From Mycolicibacterium crocinum (GTDB taxonomy: Bacteria > Actinomycetota > Actinomycetes > Mycobacteriales > Mycobacteriaceae), in NCBI RefSeq assembly GCF_022370635.2, contig NZ_CP092362.2, forward strand, positions 5,394,001-5,458,000: a stretch of 64,000 nucleotides of DNA. The letters are read 5' to 3'. Positions 18,100 through 28,681 of this stretch are shown here, piece after piece. The notes beneath the pieces were generated by a model. It worked only from the letters and a program-made list of their open reading frames with translations, did no database searches and was not told the DNA's origin. Every line of letters begins with the position of its first letter. The first letter of the stretch is position 1. Made by a program: the position numbers and the translations under genes.

Positions 18100-19055
18100 G
18101 CCGATCGCGCAAAGCGACGTCGGTAGTCCGACGGCGTGACGCCGACGATGCGGCGGAAGTGGTGGCGCAGCAGCGTGGCATTGCCGAAGCCGGCCCGTTC
18201 GGCGATGCGGTCGACGTCCAGGTCGGTTTCCTCGAGCATCCGGCGGGCGTAGAGCACCCGCTGATCGGTCACCCACTGCATCGGTGTGGTGCCGGCCTCC
18301 TCGACGAAACGCCGCGCGAACGTGCGCGCCGACATGTTGGCCCGCCTGGCCATGCTCGCCACCGTGTGCGGCTTGTCGAGGTTGGACAGGATCCAATCCA
18401 GCTGCGGGGCAAAGCCTTCCGAACATCGCGCCGGGATCGGCTGCTCGATGTACTGGCGCTGACCACCGTCACGCTGCGGAGGCACCACCATCCGGCGGGC
18501 GATGATGTTGGTGACCGCGCTGCCGAGTTCTCGGCGCACCAGATGCAGGCACGCGTCGATACCGGCGGCGGTGCCGGCACTGGTCACCAGATCGCCGTCG
18601 TCGACGAACAGCACATTGCGGTCGACGATCGCGGTGGGATAGCGCTGCGCGAGGTCGTCGGCATGCATCCAATGCGTGGTGCAGCGTCGCCCGTCAAGCA
18701 AGCCCGCCTCCCCCGCGACGAACGCGCCGGAGCACACGGTGAGGATCGTCGACCCCGACGCATGGGCGGCCCGCAGCGCTTCCAGTGCCTCGCGCGGGTA
18801 GGCCTCGACGGGGCCGGTTACGGCCGATACCGCCACCACATCCGCACCCATCAGGGCGTCGAAGCCGTGATCGGGCACCAGCGATGCGCCGACGCTGGTG
18901 CGCAACGGCTTGCCCGCCTGCGGGCCGCACACCTTGAAATCGAAGTTCGGAACGCCGTCCGCAGTTCGATCGATGCCGAAGACCTCGCAGACCACGCCGA
19001 ACTCGAAGACGGCGACGTCTTCTAGGACCAACGCCGAAACGCTCTTCAGAGGCAT
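18096..19055 (-). CDS. GlxA-family transcriptional regulator (DJ-1/PfpI + AraC HTH)
   Basis: Regulator of 319 residues. The N-terminal half is a class I glutamine amidotransferase-like (DJ-1/PfpI) domain with a nucleophile-elbow-like CSGAF. The C-terminal ~100 residues form an AraC/XylS double helix-turn-helix (NMSARTFARRF ... ERAGFGNATLLRHHFRR ... TPSDYRRRF). Such proteins act as activators of catabolic genes, with small metabolites as presumed ligands. It is divergent from a small membrane-protein ORF. I do not recall this gene at the equivalent M. tuberculosis position, so it may be a lineage-specific insertion. Confidence 0.85.
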   Translation of the reverse strand: MPLKSVSALVLEDVAVFEFGVVCEVFGIDRTADGVPNFDFKVCGPQAGKPLRTSVGASLVPDHGFDALMGADVVAVSAVTGPVEAYPREALEALRAAHASGSTILTVCSGAFVAGEAGLLDGRRCTTHWMHADDLAQRYPTAIVDRNVLFVDDGDLVTSAGTAAGIDACLHLVRRELGSAVTNIIARRMVVPPQRDGGQRQYIEQPIPARCSEGFAPQLDWILSNLDKPHTVASMARRANMSARTFARRFVEEAGTTPMQWVTDQRVLYARRMLEETDLDVDRIAERAGFGNATLLRHHFRRIVGVTPSDYRRRFARSA

Positions 19056-19127
19056 GGCAGAATTTTATCTCATGCGGTCAGTACTGCCACTGTTGGCGGG
19101 ATCTTTTCCCGCGAAGCATTACTGCCA
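19055..19127. promoter_or_regulatory. Repeat-rich region upstream of the GlxA-type regulator
   Basis: TGGCAG at 19055-19060 and CTGCCA at 19084-19089 and 19122-19127 form repeated half-sites. A GCGGGA/TCCCGC hairpin at 19096-19112 lies between them, and ATGCGGTCA (19074-19082) is mirrored by TGACCGCAT (19129-19137). This could be an autoregulatory operator for the adjacent AraC-type protein; the reading is by eye only. Confidence 0.35.
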
Positions 19128-19357
19128 TGACCGCATTGATCGCATTCCTGCTTCTGGCCCTGCTGGCGGTCGGCGTGAGCAGACTGCGTCTGCACGCCGG
19201 CCAGTTCCGAGTGAGCGCGCCGATGGTCGGTCCGCTCTTCGTCGACGGCGGCGACGCCGACGAGCGCCGGGTCAACCACGACCTCGACGCCGTCCGCACC
19301 CGGTTCGAGCAGCACCCGACATGGCCGTCGTCAGGCGTCCTCGGGGAGCGTCGCTAG
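19127..19357 (+). CDS. Small single-pass membrane protein, hypothetical
   Basis: A 76-residue ORF starting at ATG 19127. The N-terminus (about residues 3-20, MTALIAFLLLALLAVGV) is strongly hydrophobic, followed by a basic stretch and a hydrophilic tail, so a small inner-membrane protein with a cytoplasmic or external tail is plausible. Its last 27 bp overlap the end of the convergent alpha/beta hydrolase gene. No family is recognised. The divergent position relative to the GlxA-type regulator makes it a possible target gene, but it may also be a chance ORF. Confidence 0.5.
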   Translation: MTALIAFLLLALLAVGVSRLRLHAGQFRVSAPMVGPLFVDGGDADERRVNHDLDAVRTRFEQHPTWPSSGVLGERR

Positions 19358-20104
19358 GAACGACTCGACGGCGTCCCGGTATTGCTCCGGGGCGTCGTCG
19401 TGGACGAGGTGCCCCGCGCCCGGCACGTGGACGTAGCGGGCCGACGCACCGGCCAGTTCGGCCATCAGGCGCATCTGACCCGGCGGCGCCACCGAATCCC
19501 CCGCCTCGATCAGCAACACCGGCGCGCTGACCGACTGCCACTGCTGCCAATAGTCGCGAAGGCCCCACTGCCCCGCGATCTCGAGCCAGCGGGCCGGCTG
19601 GCCATGCAATCGCCAGCCGGTCGCGGTCCGGTCGAACGCCTCCAGGAAGTAGCGCCCCGCGACGGGCCCGAACTCGTCGAAAACCTGGTCGGCAGTGGAG
19701 TATTCGACCGGTAACGCGTGCACCCACGGCTCCCAGGCGCCGGTGGTGCGGCCGACGAAGTCCGGTGCCATGTCCTCCACCACCAGCGCGCTCACCAGCT
19801 GCGGCCGCTGCGCGGCCAGACACCACGAGTGCAGACCACCCATCGAATGCCCGATGAGCACCGCAGGCGCGCCGAGGCTCGCCACGGCATCGCCGAGGTC
19901 GGCCACGAAGCGTTCGGTACTCACCGGCTCCGGATCCTCGATGTCGCGACCGCGGTGCCACGGTGCGTCGTAGGTGAACACCGACCCGAATCGGGTCAGC
20001 CACGGCACCTGCCGCGACCAGGTGGTGCCGCGGCCCATCAGACCGTGGACCAGGACGATGGGGCGTCCGTCGCCACCGCGATGGGTCAGCGCGTGGGTGC
20101 TCAC
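19331..20104 (-). CDS. Alpha/beta hydrolase (Rv3591c-like)
   Basis: Alpha/beta-hydrolase-fold enzyme of 257 residues. Oxyanion region VLVHGLMG, nucleophile elbow GHSMGG (Ser), acid likely Asp in LIEAGDSVAPP, and catalytic His in GAGHLVHD. Substrate unknown; small-ester or lactone hydrolysis is typical. GTG 20104 is preferred because it leaves 55 bp before the divergent mhuD start. ATG 20161 is in frame but its codon would overlap the mhuD ATG head-to-head. Confidence 0.8.
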   Translation of the reverse strand: MSTHALTHRGGDGRPIVLVHGLMGRGTTWSRQVPWLTRFGSVFTYDAPWHRGRDIEDPEPVSTERFVADLGDAVASLGAPAVLIGHSMGGLHSWCLAAQRPQLVSALVVEDMAPDFVGRTTGAWEPWVHALPVEYSTADQVFDEFGPVAGRYFLEAFDRTATGWRLHGQPARWLEIAGQWGLRDYWQQWQSVSAPVLLIEAGDSVAPPGQMRLMAELAGASARYVHVPGAGHLVHDDAPEQYRDAVESFLATLPEDA

Positions 20105-20159
20105 CGGTTCATCTTGCGCGGTCGGCCACCGGCCCGGGCGGGCGCGGTAGCCTTGCGCC

Positions 20160-20477
20160 ATGTCCGTGGTGAAGATCAACGCAATCGAGATTCCGCCGGG
20201 TGCCGGCCCCGAGCTGGAGAAGCGGTTCGCCAACCGTGCCCACGCCGTCGACAACCAGCCCGGCTTCCTCGGCTTCCAATTGCTGCGGCCGGTCAAGGGC
20301 GAGGACCGCTACTTCGTGGTGACCACGTGGGAGTCCGAAGAGGCTTTCCAGGCCTGGGCAACCGGACCGGCGATCCACGCGCACGCCGGTGAGCGCGCCA
20401 ATCCGGTGGCCAAGGGTGCCCATCTGCTCGAGTTCGAGGTTGTGTTGGACGTTGCCGGGACCGGCTCAAAGGCTTAG
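20160..20477 (+). CDS. mhuD: Heme-degrading monooxygenase MhuD
   Basis: IsdG-family ABM-domain enzyme of 105 residues that cleaves heme to mycobilin and releases iron. Residues known to matter in the M. tuberculosis enzyme are present at the same numbers: Asn7, Phe23, Trp66 and heme-ligating His75 (AWATGPAIHAH). It lies 10 bp ahead of lpqF, as with Rv3592-Rv3593. Heme-iron use is the likely role, and iron control would be expected, but no clear IdeR box is seen in the short upstream gap. Confidence 0.93.
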   Translation: MSVVKINAIEIPPGAGPELEKRFANRAHAVDNQPGFLGFQLLRPVKGEDRYFVVTTWESEEAFQAWATGPAIHAHAGERANPVAKGAHLLEFEVVLDVAGTGSKA

Positions 20478-20487
20478 CGCACGCCGG

Positions 20488-21819
20488 GTGCGCCGGCGCG
20501 CGGTGGCGATCGCCACCGTGATCGCATCAGCCGCCACCCTGGCAAGCAGTTGCACACCGGCACCTGCGCCGCCGGCCAATGCCGGCGCGGGTGTTCGTAT
20601 CGACCTCAATACCCCGCAGGGGGTGCGGGCCAAGCAGGTCATGGACATGCTGAACTCCGACTGGCCCATCGGGAACGAGAGCGTCAAGACACTGGCCACC
20701 CCGGACCTGGTGGATCCTGTCGCCCACACCATGGACTCGCTGTGGTGGGACCGGCCCTACACGCTGGCCGGGGTCGAAGTCGGCGCCAACGTCGCCACGC
20801 TGCATCTGCTGACGTCGTACGGCGCCCGCCAGGACATCGACCTGCGCATCGGCGACGACACCTTCGTCAGCCGCTTCGTCGTCACCACCGAAAAGCCGAA
20901 AATCGATTCATGGCAGGACGTCGACACCGCGCTAAGCCGCACCGGTGCCCGCTACTCATGGCAGGTCTCGAAGGTCAACGACGGCCGCTGCGAAAAGGTG
21001 GCAGGCACCAACACCTCCGAACCCCTGCCACTGGCTTCGATATTCAAGACCTATGTGCTATATGCGGTCGAAACTGCCGTCACCGCAGGCACTTTGAAGT
21101 GGGATGACAAGCTCACCATCACCGCCGAGCTGAAGAAGCTCGGCTCGTCGGGCTTCGACAAGCTGCCGCCCGGTTCGCAGATCACCGTCCGCGAGGCCGC
21201 GGGCAAGATGATCTCCACGAGCGACAACATGGCCACCGACATGCTGATCGGGCGCCTTGGCACGCCCGCTATCGAGGCGGCTCTGGTCGCCGCCGGACAT
21301 CACGATCCCGCGAGTATGAAGCCGTTCCCCACCATGCGGGAGTTGTTCGCCATCGGCTGGGGCAATCCCGACGTGCGGGAGCAATGGAAGACAACAGCGC
21401 CCGCGAATCGGGGGAACCTGCTGCACGACGCGGACACTCGCCCCTACGACCCCGATCCGTATCGCTCTCACACCCCCGCCTCGACGTACGGCGTGGAGTG
21501 GTACGGCAACGCCGAGGACATCTGCCGCGTGCACGCCGCCCTGCAGCGAGGCGCCATCGGTCCGGCCGCCCCGGTCAAGGATGTGATGTCCGAAGCCGCC
21601 GGCATCGACCTCGACCACGCCGAGTGGCCCTACATCGCCGCGAAAGCCGGAAACCTGCCCGGCGAAATGACATTCAGCTGGTATGCCGTTGATCGCACCG
21701 GTCAGGCATGGGTGGTCAGCTTCCAGTTCAACTGGCCGCGCTTCCACAGCGCCAACGCTGGTGGCTGGGCGATGACGATCATCAAACAGGTCTTCGGGCT
21801 ACTGCCCCGCTACCGCTGA
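20488..21819 (+). CDS. lpqF: Lipoprotein LpqF, serine-hydrolase (beta-lactamase-like)
   Basis: Lipoprotein of 443 residues. GTG 20488 gives a short signal peptide with lipobox LASSC. The C-terminal two thirds have class A beta-lactamase/DD-peptidase motifs: SxxK as SIFK (in LPLASIFKTYVL), SDN in STSDNMAT, and KAG in AAKAGNLPG in place of KTG. The N-terminal domain is a separate small fold. Activity may be on a cell-wall or ester substrate rather than a beta-lactam. It follows mhuD by 10 bp and overlaps the convergent phosphatase gene by 21 bp. Confidence 0.85.
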   Translation: MRRRAVAIATVIASAATLASSCTPAPAPPANAGAGVRIDLNTPQGVRAKQVMDMLNSDWPIGNESVKTLATPDLVDPVAHTMDSLWWDRPYTLAGVEVGANVATLHLLTSYGARQDIDLRIGDDTFVSRFVVTTEKPKIDSWQDVDTALSRTGARYSWQVSKVNDGRCEKVAGTNTSEPLPLASIFKTYVLYAVETAVTAGTLKWDDKLTITAELKKLGSSGFDKLPPGSQITVREAAGKMISTSDNMATDMLIGRLGTPAIEAALVAAGHHDPASMKPFPTMRELFAIGWGNPDVREQWKTTAPANRGNLLHDADTRPYDPDPYRSHTPASTYGVEWYGNAEDICRVHAALQRGAIGPAAPVKDVMSEAAGIDLDHAEWPYIAAKAGNLPGEMTFSWYAVDRTGQAWVVSFQFNWPRFHSANAGGWAMTIIKQVFGLLPRYR

Positions 21820-22356
21820 TCGCAGTGTCCAGCCCGTTCCCCGGTGATGCAGGCTGGTGCTGCTGGCCGGCGTAATGTCGATGCGCCAGAACGACTTCGG
21901 CGGCGCATCCAGCGCGGTGAGAATCGCGGCGCGAACCACCGCGGGGTGGGTGAACGCGACGGTGCGGCCCGGTGTGCGGGCCACGTCATCCAGCCAGCCG
22001 CGCACACGAGCGATCAGCTCGACGATGGATTCGCCGTTGTGCGGGCAGCTTTCGGGTTCGGTGAGCCATTGGGTGAGCTCGACCGGCTGCACCCGGTCGA
22101 GGCCGAGACCACGCCAGACACCGCACCCCAGATCGGCCAGCCGCGATTCCACAGCCGGGGTCAGGCCGAGCGCCTCGGCCGTCTGGATCGCCCGGATCTC
22201 AGGCCCACACAGCACCGTGTCCGCGACCCCCACGTCGAGGCCCTCGAGCTGCCGTCGGCCCAGTGCATTCAGCTCTTCGTCGATCGGAAATCGCCCGGCC
22301 GCCATGGCATCGGTCATGGCGTGGGACACCAGGGTCAGCCGGACGACCTCACTCAC
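21799..22356 (-). CDS. Histidine phosphatase-superfamily protein in a B12-controlled operon
   Basis: Histidine-phosphatase-fold protein of 185 residues. The usual RHG motif reads SHA (LTLVSHAMTD), so the phosphate-contacting Arg is replaced by Ser while the nucleophile His12 is kept. The second His is in AFTHPAV and the proton-donor Glu is likely in NGES. GTG 22356 overlaps the cbtA stop by 4 bp, so it is the third gene after the cobalamin riboswitch. A link to alpha-ribazole phosphate (CobC-type) chemistry is suggested by position only. Confidence 0.75.
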   Translation of the reverse strand: MSEVVRLTLVSHAMTDAMAAGRFPIDEELNALGRRQLEGLDVGVADTVLCGPEIRAIQTAEALGLTPAVESRLADLGCGVWRGLGLDRVQPVELTQWLTEPESCPHNGESIVELIARVRGWLDDVARTPGRTVAFTHPAVVRAAILTALDAPPKSFWRIDITPASSTSLHHRGTGWTLRSAVAGQ

Positions 22357-23087
22357 GCAGCGACGGGCTCCTGCTGCTTGTGCTCGAGCAGCCGGTACAT
22401 CAGAGCGGCGAACACCGCACCGAGCGTCACCCACATCACGACCTGGGTGCCCAGCGAGTACAGCCGGAACTCGTAGAGCAGGTCGGCGGGGAAGTGGTCG
22501 GGCGTCTCGTCGATCGTCGGCAGCACCAACATGACCACTGCCATCGCTACGACATAGCCACCCGCCGCGATCAATGTCGCGTTCCAACCGTCCAGCCGCC
22601 CTGCGATCCTGCGCCGCACGACGACCGCCGCGACGAACAATGCCGCCGACAGCACCACCATCAGCAGATAGAGCAGGGTCCGCTGTCGGATCGTTTCCTC
22701 CAGGCTGACCGCAGGTGGGTTCGGCGGATACTTCAGCGCTGGAACGAGGTACAGGCACACCAGCATCGAACCGGCGATCCGGGCCGCCAGCGGACGCGCC
22801 GCGGCGTCGCTGAGGCGGCCGTAGACCACGGCGAATACCACAGCCATCAGCGCGCCCATGGCCACCGCGAAAGCCAAGACGCCGAAGCCCATACCGATGT
22901 TGCCCTGCACGCCACGGGTGAACAGCTCAACGCCGTGTTCGTGCGCCCCATGACTGTGCGACATCTCGTCTTCGAAGCCGATCGCACGGTCGATCACCGG
23001 CTCCAAGAAGATTCGCGCGAAGACAAATGCGAGCAGGCCGGCAAGAGCGCCGGCCAGAAGGCCGCGCCAGATTATTGACTTTTCCAT
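22353..23087 (-). CDS. cbtA: Cobalt transporter subunit CbtA
   Basis: Membrane protein of 244 residues with about five to six transmembrane helices. The N-terminal helix is followed by a His-rich extracytoplasmic stretch (HSHGAHEHG) suited to cobalt or nickel capture. The family is widely found next to CbtB and under B12 riboswitch control, and it is proposed to import cobalt for cobalamin synthesis. ATG 23087 (MEKSIIW) is used; the ORF extends upstream but would overlap cbtB. It lies 13 bp after cbtB. Confidence 0.87.
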   Translation of the reverse strand: MEKSIIWRGLLAGALAGLLAFVFARIFLEPVIDRAIGFEDEMSHSHGAHEHGVELFTRGVQGNIGMGFGVLAFAVAMGALMAVVFAVVYGRLSDAAARPLAARIAGSMLVCLYLVPALKYPPNPPAVSLEETIRQRTLLYLLMVVLSAALFVAAVVVRRRIAGRLDGWNATLIAAGGYVVAMAVVMLVLPTIDETPDHFPADLLYEFRLYSLGTQVVMWVTLGAVFAALMYRLLEHKQQEPVAA

Positions 23088-23100
23088 GTAATGGAGTTGC

Positions 23101-23313
23101 TCAGTGGCAGGGGAAGCCGAGCAGATGGCGGGCGTCATGCACGAATTCGTGGACGTACATGTTGTCGCCGAACACCGAGGTGGCGCCCTGGTCGATACCG
23201 ACGAAGTACAGCACCAGCAGCGCGAAGAAGGCGGTCAGCGAGAGCCAGGCGACAGCCTTGGCGGCCGACAGGTCGACGGCGCGGGCGCGGCTCTTGGTCT
23301 GCGGAGTGGTCAT
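23101..23313 (-). CDS. cbtB: Cobalt transporter subunit CbtB
   Basis: Small membrane protein of 70 residues: one transmembrane helix (about 20-42) followed by a conserved His-containing C-terminal segment (NMYVHEFVHDARHLLGFPCH) that probably binds metal. This is the expected partner of CbtA. It is the first gene after the cobalamin riboswitch, with an AAGGACAC Shine-Dalgarno-like sequence just before the ATG. Confidence 0.87.
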   Translation of the reverse strand: MTTPQTKSRARAVDLSAAKAVAWLSLTAFFALLVLYFVGIDQGATSVFGDNMYVHEFVHDARHLLGFPCH

Positions 23314-23344
23314 CGGTGTCCTTCCAGGGAACTACGCGTCCCAA

Positions 23345-23458
23345 TAACGAACCTTGACGGGCCTCGGGTCTGACTGTCAACAGTGGCGCGACCGTTCTGG
23401 AATTTCACCAGATTCCTCGACTCGTCTCTTACACCGAGGATGCTATACCGGCACCTGC
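23345..23458 (-). ncRNA. Cobalamin (B12) riboswitch upstream of cbtB
   Basis: On the minus strand the sequence carries the conserved B12-element core. GGTGAAATTCCAGAACGG is followed by the CGCGCCACTG box and then GTCAGACCC (plus-strand 23360-23425 region), with a GGTGCC 5' stem segment near 23450. It lies directly upstream of cbtBA and would switch the cobalt-import operon off when adenosylcobalamin is plentiful. The 3' boundary and expression platform are approximate. Confidence 0.85.
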
Positions 23459-23827
23459 TCAGCCGGCGCCGTAACCCAGTTGCTGCGCGGTGTACTTGGC
23501 GGCGTCGGTGACCGGCACGGCCTGCACCGCGGTGCCGTAGGCGCAGATCTCGGTCCAGACATCGCCGAGCTCTGTGGTGTCGAAACGCATTGCGACGATC
23601 GCGTTTCCGCCGCGATTGCGGGCCTCGCCCATCAGCCGGTTCATCGCCTCGTTGCGGCTTTCGGCCAGGTTCTTCGTCATGCCCTGCAGCTCGCCACCGA
23701 ACATGCTCTTGAAGCCCGCACCCATCTGGGCGAAGGCGTTGCGCGATCGCACGGTGAGACCGAACACCTCACCGCATACCCGCTGGATTTCCCAGCCCGG
23801 GATGTCGTTCGTGGTGACAACAAGCAC
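23459..23827 (-). CDS. YbjQ/UPF0145-family protein
   Basis: Small protein of 122 residues in the YbjQ (heavy-metal-binding-like, UPF0145) family: VVTTNDIPGWEI at the N-terminus, SRNEAMNRLMGEARNRGGNAIV in the middle and the C-terminal EICAYGTAV. The function is unknown. Homologues form beta-rich oligomers. GTG 23827 is chosen because an AGGAAGG Shine-Dalgarno lies 7 bp upstream; a TTG two codons earlier overlaps that ribosome-binding site. It ends where the cobalamin riboswitch begins. Confidence 0.8.
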   Translation of the reverse strand: MLVVTTNDIPGWEIQRVCGEVFGLTVRSRNAFAQMGAGFKSMFGGELQGMTKNLAESRNEAMNRLMGEARNRGGNAIVAMRFDTTELGDVWTEICAYGTAVQAVPVTDAAKYTAQQLGYGAG

Positions 23828-23848
23828 GGCCAAGCCTTCCTCTGCATG

Positions 23849-23891
23849 CGAAACGGGCGACTACCCCGGTAGAGGGTAGCCGCCCGTTTCG
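23849..23891 (-). terminator. Terminator hairpin after clpC
   Basis: An inverted repeat (arms 23849-23866 and 23874-23891, one mismatch) lies 10 bp beyond the clpC stop, before the next minus-strand gene. It has a strong G+C-rich stem without a U-run and should end the clpC transcript. Confidence 0.75.
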
Positions 23892-23901
23892 TACAGCGTC
23901 G

Positions 23902-26430
<2,529 letters not shown>

Positions 26431-26680
26431 CCTCGGTTACCTGCTCTCCATCACGATTAGGTACAGCGGTAGTCACCACGTACCTGTCGTCCACTCTAAT
26501 GGGCGGTCGCAGAAGGCGTCCTCCCTTGCCACCCTTAACCGCGTTCCCTCGCGGTGCGGACCTAAGCAGACCAACGCGGCAGAGCTGCGAATCGTTTCCG
26601 GTAACCACCGGTCAGCGCTTCGCCGCCAGCGAACGAGTGGACCGTCCGTGGCGGCGAGGGGCAAGCAGGTTAGCTGGAAG
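26431..26680. promoter_or_regulatory. Intergenic region between lsr2 and clpC1
   Basis: The 250-bp spacer contains no ORF I can support and should carry the clpC1 promoter and the lsr2 3' end. I see no clean terminator hairpin or recognisable ClgR-type operator by eye. Confidence 0.35.
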
Positions 26681-27022
26681 CTAGGTCGCCGCGTGGAACG
26701 CGTCGATGATGTCAGCGGGGATGCGGCCCCGGGTCGACACCTTGTGACCGTTGCGGCGTGCCCACTCCCGGATCGCTGCGCTCTGCTCGCGGTCGATGCT
26801 GGCGCGGCCACGGCCGGCCGGGCCCGAGCGACCGCGGCGACGGCCACCGACGCGGCGGCTGGCCTCGACCCACTGCTTGAGATCGTTGCGAAGTTTCTGA
26901 GCATTTTTTGAAGAAAGATCGATCTCATAGCTCACACCGTCGAGCGCGAATTCGACCGTTTCATCGGCTGCGCCCGCACCGTCGAAATCGTCGACGAGGG
27001 TCACGGTCACTTTCTTGGCCAT
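26681..27022 (-). CDS. lsr2: Nucleoid-associated protein Lsr2
   Basis: H-NS-like xenogeneic silencer of 113 residues. The N-terminal dimerisation domain begins MAKKVTVTLVDDFDG. A basic Arg/Gly linker (GGRRRGRSGPAGRGR) leads to the C-terminal DNA-binding domain with the AT-hook-like RGR in STRGRIPADI. It bridges A+T-rich DNA and represses acquired genes, which is relevant to the lower-G+C island at 52-54 kb. Own promoter region on the lysS side (115 bp). Confidence 0.96.
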   Translation of the reverse strand: MAKKVTVTLVDDFDGAGAADETVEFALDGVSYEIDLSSKNAQKLRNDLKQWVEASRRVGGRRRGRSGPAGRGRASIDREQSAAIREWARRNGHKVSTRGRIPADIIDAFHAAT

Positions 27023-27137
27023 TGCCTCACTGAATCCTTCTGCCTGCGCTCAACAACCCATTGTCGAGCGTCTACCCCATGGGCACCAATGTGCCACAGC
27101 AGACGAAATCGTTCAACGTAGATTGGATCGGCGCACT

Positions 27138-28658
27138 TCAGCCGTGTCGGCGAACAATCGGGAACAAAACTGTTTCGCGAATTGACAACCCGGTGAGTGC
27201 CATCAACAGACGATCGATCCCCATTCCGGTTCCGGTCGTCGGTGGCATCGCATACTCCATTGCCGCCAGAAAATCCTCGTCGAGTGCCATCGCCTCGTCG
27301 TCACCTGCAGCCGCCGCCCTGGCTTGGGCCTCGAAGCGTTCGCGCTGCACGATCGGATCGACGAGCTCGGAGTAACCGGTAGCCAACTCGAACCCGCGCA
27401 CGTACAGATCCCACTTTTCGGTCACGCCAGGGATGCTGCGGTGCTGCCGGGTCAACGGTGTGGTCTCGACCGGGAAATCCTTGACGAATGCCGGGGCCCA
27501 CAATGTGCTCCCGACGGTGTGCTCCCACAGTTCCTCGATGAGCTTGCCGTGCCCGTATCCGCGATCGTGCGGGATCTCCAGCCCGAGCCGGCCGGCAATA
27601 CCGAGTAGATATTCCAGCGACGTGTCCGGGGTGATCTCTTCCCCGAGAGCATCAGACAACGACGGGTACATTTGTAACGACGGCCATTCACCGTCGAAGT
27701 CATAGATTGTCCCGTCCGGCAATGATACTTGCCGCGTGCCGATCGCCTCGTCCGCAACTTCCTGAATAACTTCGCGGGTGACGATCGCCGAATCGTCATA
27801 CGTTCCCCAAGCCTGATAAGTCTCGAGCATCGAGAATTCCGGCGAATGCGTCGAATCGATGCCTTCGTTTCGGAAGTTTCGATTGAGCTCGAAAACCTTC
27901 TCCAGACCCCCGACCACGCACCGCTTGAGGAACAACTCGGGGGCGATTCGCAAGAACAGGTCGACGTCGAGTGCGTTGGAATGGGTGACGAACGGCCGTG
28001 CCGCCGCGCCACCGGCCAGTGTCTGCAGCATCGGAGTCTCGACCTCGAGGAACCCGCGGCGCTCCAGTGCATTGCGCACCGCACGGACCACCGCAATGCG
28101 TTGCCGGGCAATGGTGCGGGCCTCCGGACGGACGATCAGGTCGACGTAGCGCTGCCGCACGCGCGACTCTTCGCTCATCTCCTTGTGCGCGACGGGCAGT
28201 GGGCGCAACGCCTTGCTGGCCATCTGCCAGGAGTCGGCCATCACCGACAGTTCGCCACGACGGGAACTGATCACTTCACCGTGCACGAACACGATGTCGC
28301 CGAGGTCGACCTCGGACTTCCAGGCCTCCAGGGCGTCCTCGCCCACCCCGGCCAGGCTGATCATCGCCTGCAGCTGGGTGCCGTCGCCCTCCTGCAGCGT
28401 GGCGAAGCAGAGCTTGCCCGAGTTGCGCGCGAACACCACCCGGCCGGTGACGCCGACGATGTCGCCGGTGGTCGCGTCGGCTTCCAGGTCCGGATAGGCG
28501 GCGCGGATCTCGGCCAGCGAATGGGTGCGCGGCACCGCAACCGGATAGGGCTCTTTTCCGTCGGCCAGAAGCGCCTCACGCTTGCCCTGGCGAATCCGGA
28601 ACTGCTCGGGGACGTCGGCGCCCGTGTGGTCGGTATCCGGAGTATCAGCAGAGCTCAC
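27138..28658 (-). CDS. lysS: Lysyl-tRNA synthetase
   Basis: Class II aminoacyl-tRNA synthetase of 506 residues. The N-terminal OB-fold anticodon domain (DIVGVTGRVVFARNSGKLCF) precedes the catalytic core with motif 2 (RNFRNEGIDSTHSPEF) and motif 3 (GTGMGIDRLLMAL). GTG start; only 23 bp separate it from the divergent deaminase start. Mycobacteria also carry lysX, which has an extra membrane domain that is missing here, so this is the canonical lysS. Confidence 0.95.
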   Translation of the reverse strand: MSSADTPDTDHTGADVPEQFRIRQGKREALLADGKEPYPVAVPRTHSLAEIRAAYPDLEADATTGDIVGVTGRVVFARNSGKLCFATLQEGDGTQLQAMISLAGVGEDALEAWKSEVDLGDIVFVHGEVISSRRGELSVMADSWQMASKALRPLPVAHKEMSEESRVRQRYVDLIVRPEARTIARQRIAVVRAVRNALERRGFLEVETPMLQTLAGGAAARPFVTHSNALDVDLFLRIAPELFLKRCVVGGLEKVFELNRNFRNEGIDSTHSPEFSMLETYQAWGTYDDSAIVTREVIQEVADEAIGTRQVSLPDGTIYDFDGEWPSLQMYPSLSDALGEEITPDTSLEYLLGIAGRLGLEIPHDRGYGHGKLIEELWEHTVGSTLWAPAFVKDFPVETTPLTRQHRSIPGVTEKWDLYVRGFELATGYSELVDPIVQRERFEAQARAAAAGDDEAMALDEDFLAAMEYAMPPTTGTGMGIDRLLMALTGLSIRETVLFPIVRRHG

Positions 28659-28681
28659 GACGTGCCAGCTTAAATGAGGTC

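Noticed and set aside
17137..18426. A 429-residue minus-strand ORF across mutY
   Set aside because: It crosses mutY and the regulator end in a non-coding frame; no motif found.
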